5,002 nt of DNA from a bacterium. Its GTDB lineage: Bacteria; Patescibacteria; Dojkabacteria; SC72. Of the stretch, positions 1 to 5,002 are shown one piece after another. Under the pieces are notes generated by a model. It made no database searches and had not been told where the DNA came from. It saw only the letters and a program-made list of their open reading frames with translations. Position numbers and translations under genes: made by a program. The DNA lies in NCBI GenBank assembly GCA_029553845.1, contig JAKPKF010000361.1, positions 1-5,002 on the forward strand, read 5' to 3'. How positions within the stretch are numbered: the first letter of the stretch is position 1; each line of letters opens with the position of its first letter.

Positions 1-951
1 TGCAATGTTTGCTCCAAGAAGTATTATTGTAATTACCATGCCAAACTATATTATGACTACAAAGTATCTGAGAATAAGGCTCGCGACTTACGAATTATGC
101 CCCGTAAGAAGAGCCACCTTGATCAAGAGGTGATTCTCAAGATCGATAAAATACTCACGCCGCTTATCTATCTTGGACAAAGCCTTCATCACATCTATGC
201 CTCAGATGTAAATCTTCAGGTTCTCTGCTCAGAACGGACGCTTCGAAGGCTCGTCTATCGCCGTGAGTTAAGCGTGGGTCCAAGTTCGCTACGAAGATAC
301 GTCCGCTTTCCTCATCGTCTTCCTAAGAAAGAGAAACCCCTCACGATTCGCGACATCCGCTACATCATCGGACGGAAATATAGTGATTATCTTAACTATG
401 TTAAATCCTATCGTGGAATCAGTCGCGTCGAATATGACTCATTAATCGGCAAGATTAACGACGTCTAGGCGATCCTCACCATCACTTTCGTTAAGTATGA
501 CTTTCAGTTCGGGCTCTTGATTAAGAAGGGCGACTCTTCTTCGACCCTCGAAGTTTTAAAGGGCTTATATAAAAAGGTGGGAGATAAGGCTCAAGAAATC
601 TTCGCGGCCAATCTATGCGATAACGGCACGGAGTTCGCCCAGTTCTATGAGATCGAACGCTATGTCGGAAGGAGTTTTTATGCGACGCCGTATCGAAGTA
701 GTGACAAGCCCCACTGCGAACGGGCTCACGAGTTTGTCCGCTACGTGTTTCCTAAGGGTAAGTCACTTAATAAGATCAGCCAAGAAACGCTCGACGAGGT
801 GTTTAGTAACATCAACTCTTACATCCGAAAGTCCAAAGGCGACAAGACGCCTTATGACTTGGTGAGAGCAAGGTTTGGTAAGACGTTCTTAGATGCGATA
901 AACATTCGAAGAATCAATAATAAAAAGGTCAAACTAACGCAATTAATTTGA
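1..951 (+). pseudogene. IS30-family transposase, 5'-truncated by window edge and interrupted by a nonsense codon
   Basis: One frame is open from base 1 to the TGA at 949-951 except for a TAG at 466-468. The DDE transposase of this family cuts and joins the ends of its own insertion sequence. Reading from the edge there is a Cys-rich stretch (CNVC...C), then LTPLIYLGQSLHHIY and SERTLRRLVYR, matching the 'GQS..HIY...SERTLYRYI' region before the catalytic core of Firmicutes IS30 transposases. The core residues are visible: Asp in VEYDSLIGK (436-438), Asp in LCDNGTEF (619-621), and Glu in HCERAHEF (718-720), 32 residues after the second Asp and close to DD33E. FPKGKSL and NSYIRKSKGDKTPYDL are also typical. 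The ATG at 97 and the TTG at 517 are unlikely true starts, because homology continues across both and across the stop. The TAG sits where Lys or a similar residue would lead into AILTITF, so one point change could explain it. The product is probably inactive. The gene is convergent with the phage-like genes. Confidence 0.85.
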
Positions 952-956
952 CCTTT
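924..956. terminator. hairpin overlapping the transposase stop codon, possible terminator
   Basis: AAAGGTCAAA at 924-933 and TTTGACCTTT at 947-956 form a perfect 10-bp inverted repeat around a 13-nt loop. The right arm contains the TGA stop of the transposase. Read on the - strand the stem is followed by TTATTATT, giving a T-rich tail. On the + strand only the TTT inside the stem is present. It could therefore stop transcripts coming from the primase-helicase side better than those from the transposase. The stem has only four G:C pairs, so strength is uncertain. Confidence 0.4.
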
Positions 957-997
957 ACGCCGTAGACAAAGAAGACGTGGAATCTTTAACAAAACGA

Positions 998-1019
998 TGT
1001 TGCGTTGAGATTGTCACCT
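998..1019 (+). mobile_element. candidate right end (terminal inverted repeat) of the IS30-like element
   Basis: About 50 bp after the transposase stop lies TGTTGCGTTGAGATTG followed by TCACCT. It resembles the 'TGTTGCA/G..TT...ATTG' ends that I associate with IS30-type elements of low-G+C bacteria. The left end lies outside the window, so the inverted-repeat partner and any target duplication cannot be checked. Position and motif are the only support. Confidence 0.3.
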
Positions 1020-1032
1020 AACGCCAATATAA

Positions 1033-1062
1033 TTTTTCAAAATTGATTTCAGTTTTTCAAAA
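1033..1062. repeat. two direct repeats TTTTTCAAAA with a 20-bp period
   Basis: TTTTTCAAAA occurs at 1033-1042 and again at 1053-1062, start to start 20 bp (about two helical turns). On the - strand this reads TTTTGAAAAA twice, just beyond the terminator-like hairpin at 1066-1089. The phasing would suit paired binding of a protein on one face of the helix. In such AT-rich DNA it could also be chance or part of a T-rich terminator tail. No function is assigned. Confidence 0.45.
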
Positions 1063-1065
1063 ATT

Positions 1066-1089
1066 CTACCTCCCGTATTTTTGAGGTAG
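1066..1089 (-). terminator. terminator-like hairpin downstream of the primase-helicase gene
   Basis: CTACCTC (1066-1072) and GAGGTAG (1083-1089) form a perfect 7-bp inverted repeat with a 10-nt loop. Read on the - strand the stem is followed by AATTTTTGAAAAA, which gives a short T run. It lies about 185 bp past the stop of the 785-aa gene and is the most plausible end for that operon. It may instead belong to the structured G-run block next to it. Confidence 0.45.
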
Positions 1090-1094
1090 GCCCA

Positions 1095-1134
1095 CCGGTA
1101 CTCTCAAATACTATGTATTTGCAGACCGGGGGGG
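1095..1134. other. two-part hairpin leading into a run of seven G, possible packaging-site-like element
   Basis: An inner perfect stem, CAAATAC (1105-1111) with GTATTTG (1115-1121) around TAT, is nested in an outer stem, CCGGT (1095-1099) with ACCGG (1125-1129). CCC at 1091-1093 can pair on with G residues of the run GGGGGGG at 1128-1134. Long G/C homopolymer runs next to ACCGG and short hairpins are a feature I recall near the packaging start (cos region) of Firmicutes prophages, but that comparison is from memory. Here no HNH or terminase gene follows; the IS30 remnant does. The structure is seen; the packaging role is inference. Confidence 0.35.
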
Positions 1135-1149
1135 AGTCATTTTGCTAGA

Positions 1150-1171
1150 GAACAAGGAACAAAAAGAACAA
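1150..1171 (+). repeat. left iteron set, three GAACAA copies
   Basis: GAACAA lies at 1150-1155, 1157-1162 and 1166-1171, with start spacings of 7 and 9 bp, all in + orientation. The set mirrors the one at 1252-1272, which has start spacings of 6 and 9 bp on the - strand. Such short clustered repeats are typical binding sites for a replication initiator. Confidence 0.65.
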
Positions 1172-1251
1172 GATTTTCTATAAAGTTCTAAAACGTGCTT
1201 TTAATTATCTCTACTGAATTAATTTACGATTTTCGAACAGTTATATATTTC

Positions 1252-1272
1252 TTGTTCCGCTTGTTCCTGTTC
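1252..1272 (-). repeat. right iteron set, GAACAG plus two GAACAA copies on the - strand
   Basis: Reading the - strand from the stop of the primase-helicase gene, GAACAG (1272-1267), GAACAA (1266-1261) and GAACAA (1257-1252) follow directly, with start spacings of 6 and 9 bp. The spacer before the last copy is GCG, against AAA in the left set. The set is a near-perfect inverted copy of the left set about 80 bp away. Confidence 0.65.
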
Positions 1273-3630
1273 CTACTTTTTACGAATGAAGTATCGCTGT
1301 TTAGAATAAGGACCCATGACCTTAGTTTTACCAGATTTAACCCAGCCTGGTATCTGCGCCATTATCATAGATATTGCGTTAGATTCTTTATTGTTGAAGT
1401 CGGCCTTATCTTTATTGAAGCACTCCACCCAAATCTCTATTGGACTAATCTCTTCACGTTGATAGATGGCTGGACCAAATGTCACCTGAGGGTAATAGTT
1501 AGAATCAAACTCTTTATTAAAGTAGTATTGCCTATCCGCGATGGAACATTCATTCCAGTTATCAGGAAGAAGCTCATCTAGATACTTCTCCACTATGCCG
1601 GTCCTATCGTCATGCTCCATAGCATTGTTTTGATACTCTGCCGCTATTTCTAAGAACTTCTCATCAAGGAATAATGGTTCACCACTTACGTAGTAATGTC
1701 TAGCTTCTGCCCATAATTGTTCTTTGAATGTCTTATCGAACCTGAAGTTAGGAATTGTGTTGGTTGAGTTAATCTTAATAACCCAGAATCTTCGGTTACC
1801 AGTTAAGTCGCGAAGATAGCCTTGCTCCCCATTGACTGTAGCAAAGATAACGCACTTTCTTGGATGTCTTTCTACATGGTGACCATAAGAGGCACGATAC
1901 TTATCATCGGTTGAGGAGATAAAACCTTTCACTTTTTCGATGTCCGCTTTCTTCATGCCAGCGAGTTCTTGAATCTCAACAATCCAAAATCCCTGTAACT
2001 TTTCTCCTGCTTTCTTGTTGTCATCCATATCGGATAGTTGAAGCGAGTCTGAGAAGTATTCTGAGTCCACTAGCGATTTAATAATTGTGGATTTACCAAC
2101 ACCTTGTTTACCATCTAGGACAATGATATTGTCAAATTTGATTCCTGGTTCATAGATGCGTGCTACTGCAGCGGCAAACCACTTTCTAGTTACCTCACGA
2201 GTGTAGTCGTTATCATCTGCATCAAGATATTTAATAAAGATGTTCTCTAATCGCTTAACGCCATCCCACTTAGGTAAGTTATCTAAATATTCTTTAACGG
2301 GGTTGAACGCTCTATCTTCAGTTACCTTAGCAAAGGCGTTTTCAAAGTTCCTATCACTAAAGTCACAATAATGACTGGCAACATAGATTTTAAGTTTAGA
2401 TGTATCCGCATCTCTCCAAAACCTAGTAGATGTTGGCCTAAGCCATGGCACCTCTCCTCTTACTTCAGCAGTATCAGCGAGGATATTAAATGCGATGCCT
2501 TTAAGCTTTTCATCATTCTCTAAGATGATAACGAGGTTAGCAACTGTATTAGCGATATCGCCATCATCATTTGTCGCAAGCTTCTTAGTCCAACTAAAAT
2601 CAATTTCTTCATCACCAAAGTCTTCCTTAATCGATTTAATGTTTTCTTCAGCGATTAAATTTTTGACCTTTTCATCATTTCTAGCGAAGTCCACCATCTT
2701 TTTAAAGGAAGGTTTATCATCGCCAAATAGATGAATACGGACAAGATTAAAGGCACTTAGAGTTTGCCCCACTGCTGGGTCATTAGCGTGATGAGAATAA
2801 AACAATTTATCATCATAATTAATCGCTCCCGCAACACTACTTGAAGGAATATATTTGTAGCGGTTTCCACCAGCTTCTTCATAAATATCACTTAAGAAAA
2901 CGTCGATGGCTTCACTAATTGAATAGGCTCTATTGAAGACACCCACTATGCCATCCTTAGTTAATGGGTCGGCTTGTTTTCTTCCTGGTTTACCACTACT
3001 CACATGAGTCTCTTTTGCTTTTTTAGGAAGCGAAGTTAAATCATTCCAATTTGGATATTTTGCTAGAAAAGAGTCAGGATTTAATAGGTTTTGCTCAACT
3101 TTTCGATAAATGTAATTACCATCGCTTGGTGTTGAAGGCCAGTACATTAATTGATTAGTTGTGAAGCTAACAGGATCTACTTGTTCGATACCTATTTCAT
3201 CAGCAAGCAACCTAGATATTGCGACATATTCATCGCCTTCTACATCTCTGCTTAAAGGGATAATTATTCTAAATCTAGGTGAGTCATCTCTATGCCCATG
3301 AGTGGAATATAGGCAACAAGTATATTCAAAGTGTTCTTCAAACCATTTCAAGAAATCTGGAGTGGCATCATCCAAATCTAAAGTGACTAAACTTCTATAC
3401 TCCACATTGTTTTTAAGCCTTTGAGGAGTCTTAAGTTTGCCACCCACAAAGCCACCGTGATCTTTGGCTTCTTGTTTAGCATCTTTAACAAAGTGTTTAT
3501 ACTCCTCTACTGTTTCAGAGGTTCTAATTGTTTCACTTAATTTTTGGGAGAGTTGTTCCCAAGTGATTCTAGTATTTTTCCAGGTTTTGCTATTGGCTCT
3601 TTGTCCAACAGCGATTATTAAATCTCTCAT
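1273..3630 (-). CDS. primase-helicase, AEP primase fused to VapE-type AAA+ helicase (785 aa)
   Basis: A full-length phage/satellite replication protein that should prime DNA synthesis, unwind DNA and probably recognise the origin. The N-terminal archaeo-eukaryotic primase domain (about 1-200) shows GGFVGG (59-64), the metal-binding DLDD (85-88), STHGH (109-113), PRFRIIIPLSR (118-128), Asp152 as likely third acidic residue, and MYWPS (162-166). A linker/accessory region follows. The VapE helicase domain opens with FNPVKEYL...KWDGVKRL (442-461), then Walker A GKQGVGKST (507-515), Walker B WIVEIQEL (549-556), sensor FATVNG (596-601) and GNRRFW with a likely arginine finger (611-616). The C-terminal part (about 690-785) ending GPYSKQRYFIRKK fits a small DNA-binding domain. 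About 785 aa is usual for this family. The ATG is backed by AAGGAGG 10 nt upstream, inside the end of the preceding gene; the gap is 5 bp, suggesting translational coupling. All key motifs are intact. Putative iterons begin at the base after the stop. Confidence 0.93.
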   Translation of the reverse strand: MRDLIIAVGQRANSKTWKNTRITWEQLSQKLSETIRTSETVEEYKHFVKDAKQEAKDHGGFVGGKLKTPQRLKNNVEYRSLVTLDLDDATPDFLKWFEEHFEYTCCLYSTHGHRDDSPRFRIIIPLSRDVEGDEYVAISRLLADEIGIEQVDPVSFTTNQLMYWPSTPSDGNYIYRKVEQNLLNPDSFLAKYPNWNDLTSLPKKAKETHVSSGKPGRKQADPLTKDGIVGVFNRAYSISEAIDVFLSDIYEEAGGNRYKYIPSSSVAGAINYDDKLFYSHHANDPAVGQTLSAFNLVRIHLFGDDKPSFKKMVDFARNDEKVKNLIAEENIKSIKEDFGDEEIDFSWTKKLATNDDGDIANTVANLVIILENDEKLKGIAFNILADTAEVRGEVPWLRPTSTRFWRDADTSKLKIYVASHYCDFSDRNFENAFAKVTEDRAFNPVKEYLDNLPKWDGVKRLENIFIKYLDADDNDYTREVTRKWFAAAVARIYEPGIKFDNIIVLDGKQGVGKSTIIKSLVDSEYFSDSLQLSDMDDNKKAGEKLQGFWIVEIQELAGMKKADIEKVKGFISSTDDKYRASYGHHVERHPRKCVIFATVNGEQGYLRDLTGNRRFWVIKINSTNTIPNFRFDKTFKEQLWAEARHYYVSGEPLFLDEKFLEIAAEYQNNAMEHDDRTGIVEKYLDELLPDNWNECSIADRQYYFNKEFDSNYYPQVTFGPAIYQREEISPIEIWVECFNKDKADFNNKESNAISMIMAQIPGWVKSGKTKVMGPYSKQRYFIRKK

Positions 3631-3635
3631 AGGAA

Positions 3636-4130
3636 TTAATCCTCCTTATCATCGTCTGCACCAATAGGAGTAGCATTAGCCCACTCCTCTGGTTCATTTT
3701 TTTTATCCATATATTCATACATGTATTTCTTAGGGTCGAAATCTTTACCGAATTTCATCACAAGGATATATTTGATAGCTTCAAAATCAGGTGGATAATA
3801 CTTCTCGTCTTCAGTGACTTTAGTTTCAGTACCACCGATAGGATTCTTCCTCATCGCTTTTGAAGTTGTCTTTTCTTTATATCCCACCGCTTTTCTTTTA
3901 AGAGCGGAGAACAAATCATTTAAAAGCAAAGCTTCACCTTCTGAAATAGCTTGTTGAATTTCGGGATGTTTATTTTTAAGTTGTGTAAATGTCTGCTCAG
4001 TTATACCCAAGTCGCGACACATCTCTTTTTGCGTGTAGAAAGTAGCCGAAGCCGCTTTGATATAATCAAGCTTGGACTTTAGCACACCTGTCTTTTCCCA
4101 CATTTGATATGTATCGAGTTTCTTAGCCAT
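3636..4130 (-). CDS. small-terminase-like helix-turn-helix DNA-binding protein (164 aa)
   Basis: The middle of the protein carries a helix-turn-helix, about residues 31-55 (FYTQKEMCRDLGITEQTF...KNKHPEI), followed by EALLLNDLFSALKRKAVGY (66-84), a charged stretch, and YYPPDFEAIKYILVMKFGKDF (111-131). This order of HTH, '..AL.KRAVGY' and 'PPD..AI...L....' is typical of small terminase subunits and related phage HTH proteins, which bind the packaging site and hand DNA to the large subunit. No large terminase is next to it. Instead the primase-helicase starts 5 bp downstream. It could be a satellite's own TerS, a replication accessory protein or a regulator. The tail is acidic (EPEEWAN...GADDDKED). 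The ATG is preceded by GGAGG at only 4 nt, and that site can be folded into a hairpin (see the leader feature). Confidence 0.7.
   Translation of the reverse strand: MAKKLDTYQMWEKTGVLKSKLDYIKAASATFYTQKEMCRDLGITEQTFTQLKNKHPEIQQAISEGEALLLNDLFSALKRKAVGYKEKTTSKAMRKNPIGGTETKVTEDEKYYPPDFEAIKYILVMKFGKDFDPKKYMYEYMDKKNEPEEWANATPIGADDDKED
3641..3647 (-). promoter_or_regulatory. ribosome binding site of the primase-helicase gene
   Basis: The - strand reads AAGGAGG, followed by 10 nt and the ATG at 3630-3628. The site lies within the last sense codons of the 164-aa gene, so a ribosome ending that gene would uncover or reuse it. This fixes the start of the 785-aa protein. Confidence 0.8.
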
Positions 4131-4131
4131 A

Positions 4132-4200
4132 GCACCTCCACAAATGGAGAGAGGTGCCTTAATGGCAAAGTGGTTAAATATTTTAAAGCACCACTCTCCA
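4132..4200 (-). promoter_or_regulatory. leader with competing hairpins covering the ribosome site of the terminase-like gene
   Basis: Read on the - strand, three segments are mutually complementary: (1) TGGAGAGTGGTGC at 4200-4188, (2) GCACCTCTCTCCA at 4157-4145, (3) TGGAGGTGC at 4140-4132. Segments 1 and 2 pair over 12 bp with one T:T mismatch, and the stem extends through TTTAA/TTAAG. Segments 2 and 3 pair as GCACCTC/GAGGTGC with a 12-nt loop. Segment 3 contains the GGAGG ribosome site, and the ATG follows at 4130. Pairing 2:3 would block translation and pairing 1:2 would free it. The pairing is seen; a switch is inferred. The same repeats, with AT-rich DNA between segments 1 and 2, might instead be binding sites for the encoded HTH protein. 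Confidence 0.5.
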
Positions 4201-4201
4201 A

Positions 4202-4223
4202 ATTAGATGTTATTACATCTAAT
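4202..4223. repeat. perfect 9-bp inverted repeat (hairpin or operator)
   Basis: ATTAGATGT (4202-4210) and ACATCTAAT (4215-4223) are exact inverse complements around TATT. It lies about 30 bp past the stop of the 146-aa gene and directly before segment 1 of the leader. No T run follows on the - strand, so it is a poor intrinsic terminator. An operator for a dimeric repressor or an RNA-stabilising hairpin is as likely. Confidence 0.55.
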
Positions 4224-4251
4224 CCACTTTTGAATAGGTAATGGCAGTATG

Positions 4252-4692
4252 CTATTTATTTGAGGACACTTGATCTTCACTTATTAGGCAATCGTCGGAA
4301 TGTGTTTTAAGAACATTGATGATGAATTCTAATCCGTCGATGATTGTGTATAGTTCGGTATCTCCGCCAAGAACGATTTCAACACCTTCATCAGAATATT
4401 CCTTTCCAACTTTTTCGATTCTTATATCGGTACCACCAAGGTTTCTAATGCGAATAAAAGTTCTACAACCATGGCCACTATCACCACCTTGATAGCCAGT
4501 GGTGCCAGCTACTACTTCAAGTATGTTTGCATTATTAAGTTCTTTTTTAAAAATAGGGAACTCATATCTATCTACTTTAGTAGTGGAATAAGAGATGTTG
4601 TCATATTTAGATATTTCATGTTTCCATTCATCGCCGTGTTTGATTTGAAAGTAATCTCTAGGTAATTCGATAAAAGGATATTTGCATCCCAT
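4252..4692 (-). CDS. unrecognised phage-type protein with a Gly-rich central motif (146 aa)
   Basis: I cannot assign a function. There is no signal peptide or membrane segment; it should be a soluble alpha/beta protein. The centre has an unusual Gly-rich motif, GTTGYQGGDSGHG (63-75), followed by CRTFIRIRNLGGTDIRIE (76-93), and a second part, VEIVLGGDTELYTIIDGLEFIINVLKT (104-130), reading as a strand, a turn and a helix. I have an impression of similar 'GTTG..GGD.GHG.RT' proteins of unknown function in Firmicutes mobile elements, but cannot verify it. The ATG is supported by GGGAGG 10 nt upstream. The gene starts 2 bp after the stop of the gene before it, so the two are very likely cotranscribed. 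Confidence 0.75.
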   Translation of the reverse strand: MGCKYPFIELPRDYFQIKHGDEWKHEISKYDNISYSTTKVDRYEFPIFKKELNNANILEVVAGTTGYQGGDSGHGCRTFIRIRNLGGTDIRIEKVGKEYSDEGVEIVLGGDTELYTIIDGLEFIINVLKTHSDDCLISEDQVSSNK

Positions 4693-4694
4693 AG

Positions 4695-5002
4695 CTATGC
4701 ATCCTCCCTCTCATCAAAGAACACCACTTCGTCACTAGTGATGATACTTCCATCAATTGTTTCGATAAGTCTTTTAACACCTGTGCCTAATAAGATTCCA
4801 TCAAATAGCGCAAAATAGTTCTTTTGACAAAACAAAACGAATTCCATACAGACTCCAAAATACCATTGAAGAGTTCTTCCGCTTTCATTTCTCTTTTGAA
4901 AAATGAAGTCAATAACATCTACTTTTAAAGGGATAAGGACTTTCTTATTTTCAAGATAATCACCAAAAGCCACCAATCCATGGCGGATGCTTTTGTTACA
5001 GA
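4695..5002 (-). CDS. unrecognised protein, C-terminal part, 5' end beyond the window
   Basis: The frame is open from the right edge to the TAG at 4697-4695. A TTG at 4976 followed by GTG could serve as start (93 aa), but no convincing ribosome site precedes either, and the codons upstream to the edge are all sense, so I treat the gene as running in from outside. The visible part is mostly beta/alpha with hydrophobic stretches such as WYFGVCMEFVLF and FALFDGILLGTGV, too interrupted for clear membrane helices, and an acidic end (FFDEREDA). I recognise no domain. Its stop is 2 bp before the 146-aa gene, and its last codons hold that gene's ribosome site, so both belong to one operon. Confidence 0.6.
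   Translation of the reverse strand, partial: CNKSIRHGLVAFGDYLENKKVLIPLKVDVIDFIFQKRNESGRTLQWYFGVCMEFVLFCQKNYFALFDGILLGTGVKRLIETIDGSIITSDEVVFFDEREDA
4703..4708 (-). promoter_or_regulatory. ribosome binding site of the 146-aa gene
   Basis: The - strand reads GGGAGG, then 10 nt, then the ATG at 4692-4690. An ATG at 4702 lies directly against the site and is out of frame, so 4692 is the better start. The site is inside the last codons of the upstream gene. Confidence 0.65.

Larger units (their letters stand above)
1150..1272. other. probable replication origin (inverted iteron sets flanking an AT-rich core)
   Basis: Two clusters of GAACAA-type iterons in opposite orientation enclose 78 bp (1173-1250) in which 61 bases are A or T. 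One more GAACAG lies inside at 1235-1240. The right cluster abuts the TAG stop of the primase-helicase gene. SaPI origins are described as iteron sets flanking an AT-rich stretch of about 80 bp immediately 3' of the rep gene, so layout, size and position all match. The AT-rich core would be the melting site, and the initiator would be the neighbouring 785-aa protein. Sequence and symmetry are seen directly; origin activity is inferred. An alternative is a set of regulatory operators. Confidence 0.6.

Noticed and set aside
97..468. Stand-alone 123-aa protein starting at ATG 97
   Set aside because: The frame is open from base 1 with IS30-like Cys-rich sequence before the ATG, and family similarity continues after the TAG. 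It is a fragment of the transposase.
647..865. 72-aa + strand ORF
   Set aside because: Lies wholly inside the transposase frame in another phase, with no recognisable sequence.
1195..1581. 128-aa + strand ORF over the end of the primase-helicase gene
   Set aside because: Antisense to the C-terminal region of the 785-aa protein and across the iterons; no ribosome site and biased composition. A shadow ORF.
2495..2734. 79-aa + strand ORF
   Set aside because: Antisense shadow of the primase-helicase; Ser/Phe-rich translation is typical of a reverse-complement frame.
3464..3667. 67-aa + strand ORF at the start of the primase-helicase
   Set aside because: Antisense to the primase N-terminus; no ribosome site and no domain.
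4132..4223. CRISPR repeats or tRNA-like structure
   Set aside because: The repeats are inverted, few and of unequal spacing, with no spacers; no tRNA arms or CCA-type end can be drawn.
4150..4235. Promoter for the 164-aa gene on the - strand
   Set aside because: TTCAAA/TAACAT and TTGGAG/TAAAAT-like pairs exist, but spacing or match is poor; in this AT-rich DNA I cannot support a specific promoter.
4475..4495. CTATCA...TGATAG inverted repeat inside the 146-aa gene
   Set aside because: Falls on codons of the Gly-rich motif and is explained by coding constraint; short and without a tail.
4471..4665. 64-aa + strand ORF
   Set aside because: Antisense shadow of the 146-aa gene; its hydrophobic look comes from the reverse complement.

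Overview
The window looks like part of a prophage or, more likely, a phage-satellite-type element in a low-G+C Gram-positive host (Bacillota or a relative such as Erysipelotrichia or Mycoplasmatota). The evidence is AT-rich genes with strong AGGAGG-type ribosome sites, standard stop codons, and a primase-helicase of the kind common in Firmicutes phages and islands. The species cannot be named from this sequence.

Left part (1-951, + strand): the 3' portion of an IS30-family transposase gene. It enters from beyond the left edge and is broken by an in-frame TAG at 466-468. It reads as richer in G+C and CpG than the rest. A candidate IS right end follows near 998-1019.

Non-coding block (952-1272): no gene, but dense structure. 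It holds a hairpin over the transposase stop (924-956), two TTTTTCAAAA direct repeats 20 bp apart (1033-1062), a terminator-like hairpin (1066-1089), and a two-part hairpin running into a run of seven G (1095-1134). Last comes a probable replication origin (1150-1272): three GAACAA iterons, about 78 bp that are 78% AT, then three iterons in inverted orientation abutting the stop codon of the primase-helicase gene. The order rep gene, iterons, AT-rich core, iterons is that described for staphylococcal pathogenicity island (SaPI) origins.

Right part (1273-5002, all on the - strand, so read from right to left): a tight cluster of an unrecognised ORF running off the right edge, a 146-aa unrecognised protein, a 164-aa helix-turn-helix protein resembling phage small terminase subunits, and a 785-aa primase-helicase (AEP primase plus VapE-type AAA+ helicase). 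Gene gaps are 2 bp and 5 bp. The exception is a 121-bp leader before the 164-aa gene, which holds a 9-bp hairpin and three mutually complementary segments that could form alternative hairpins, one of them hiding the ribosome binding site.

Taken together, the - strand genes look like a replication module: a DNA-binding protein, an initiator/primase/helicase, and its likely cognate origin directly downstream. A G-run/hairpin block beyond the origin is reminiscent of sequences near phage packaging sites. The IS30 remnant marks the edge of the module in this window.
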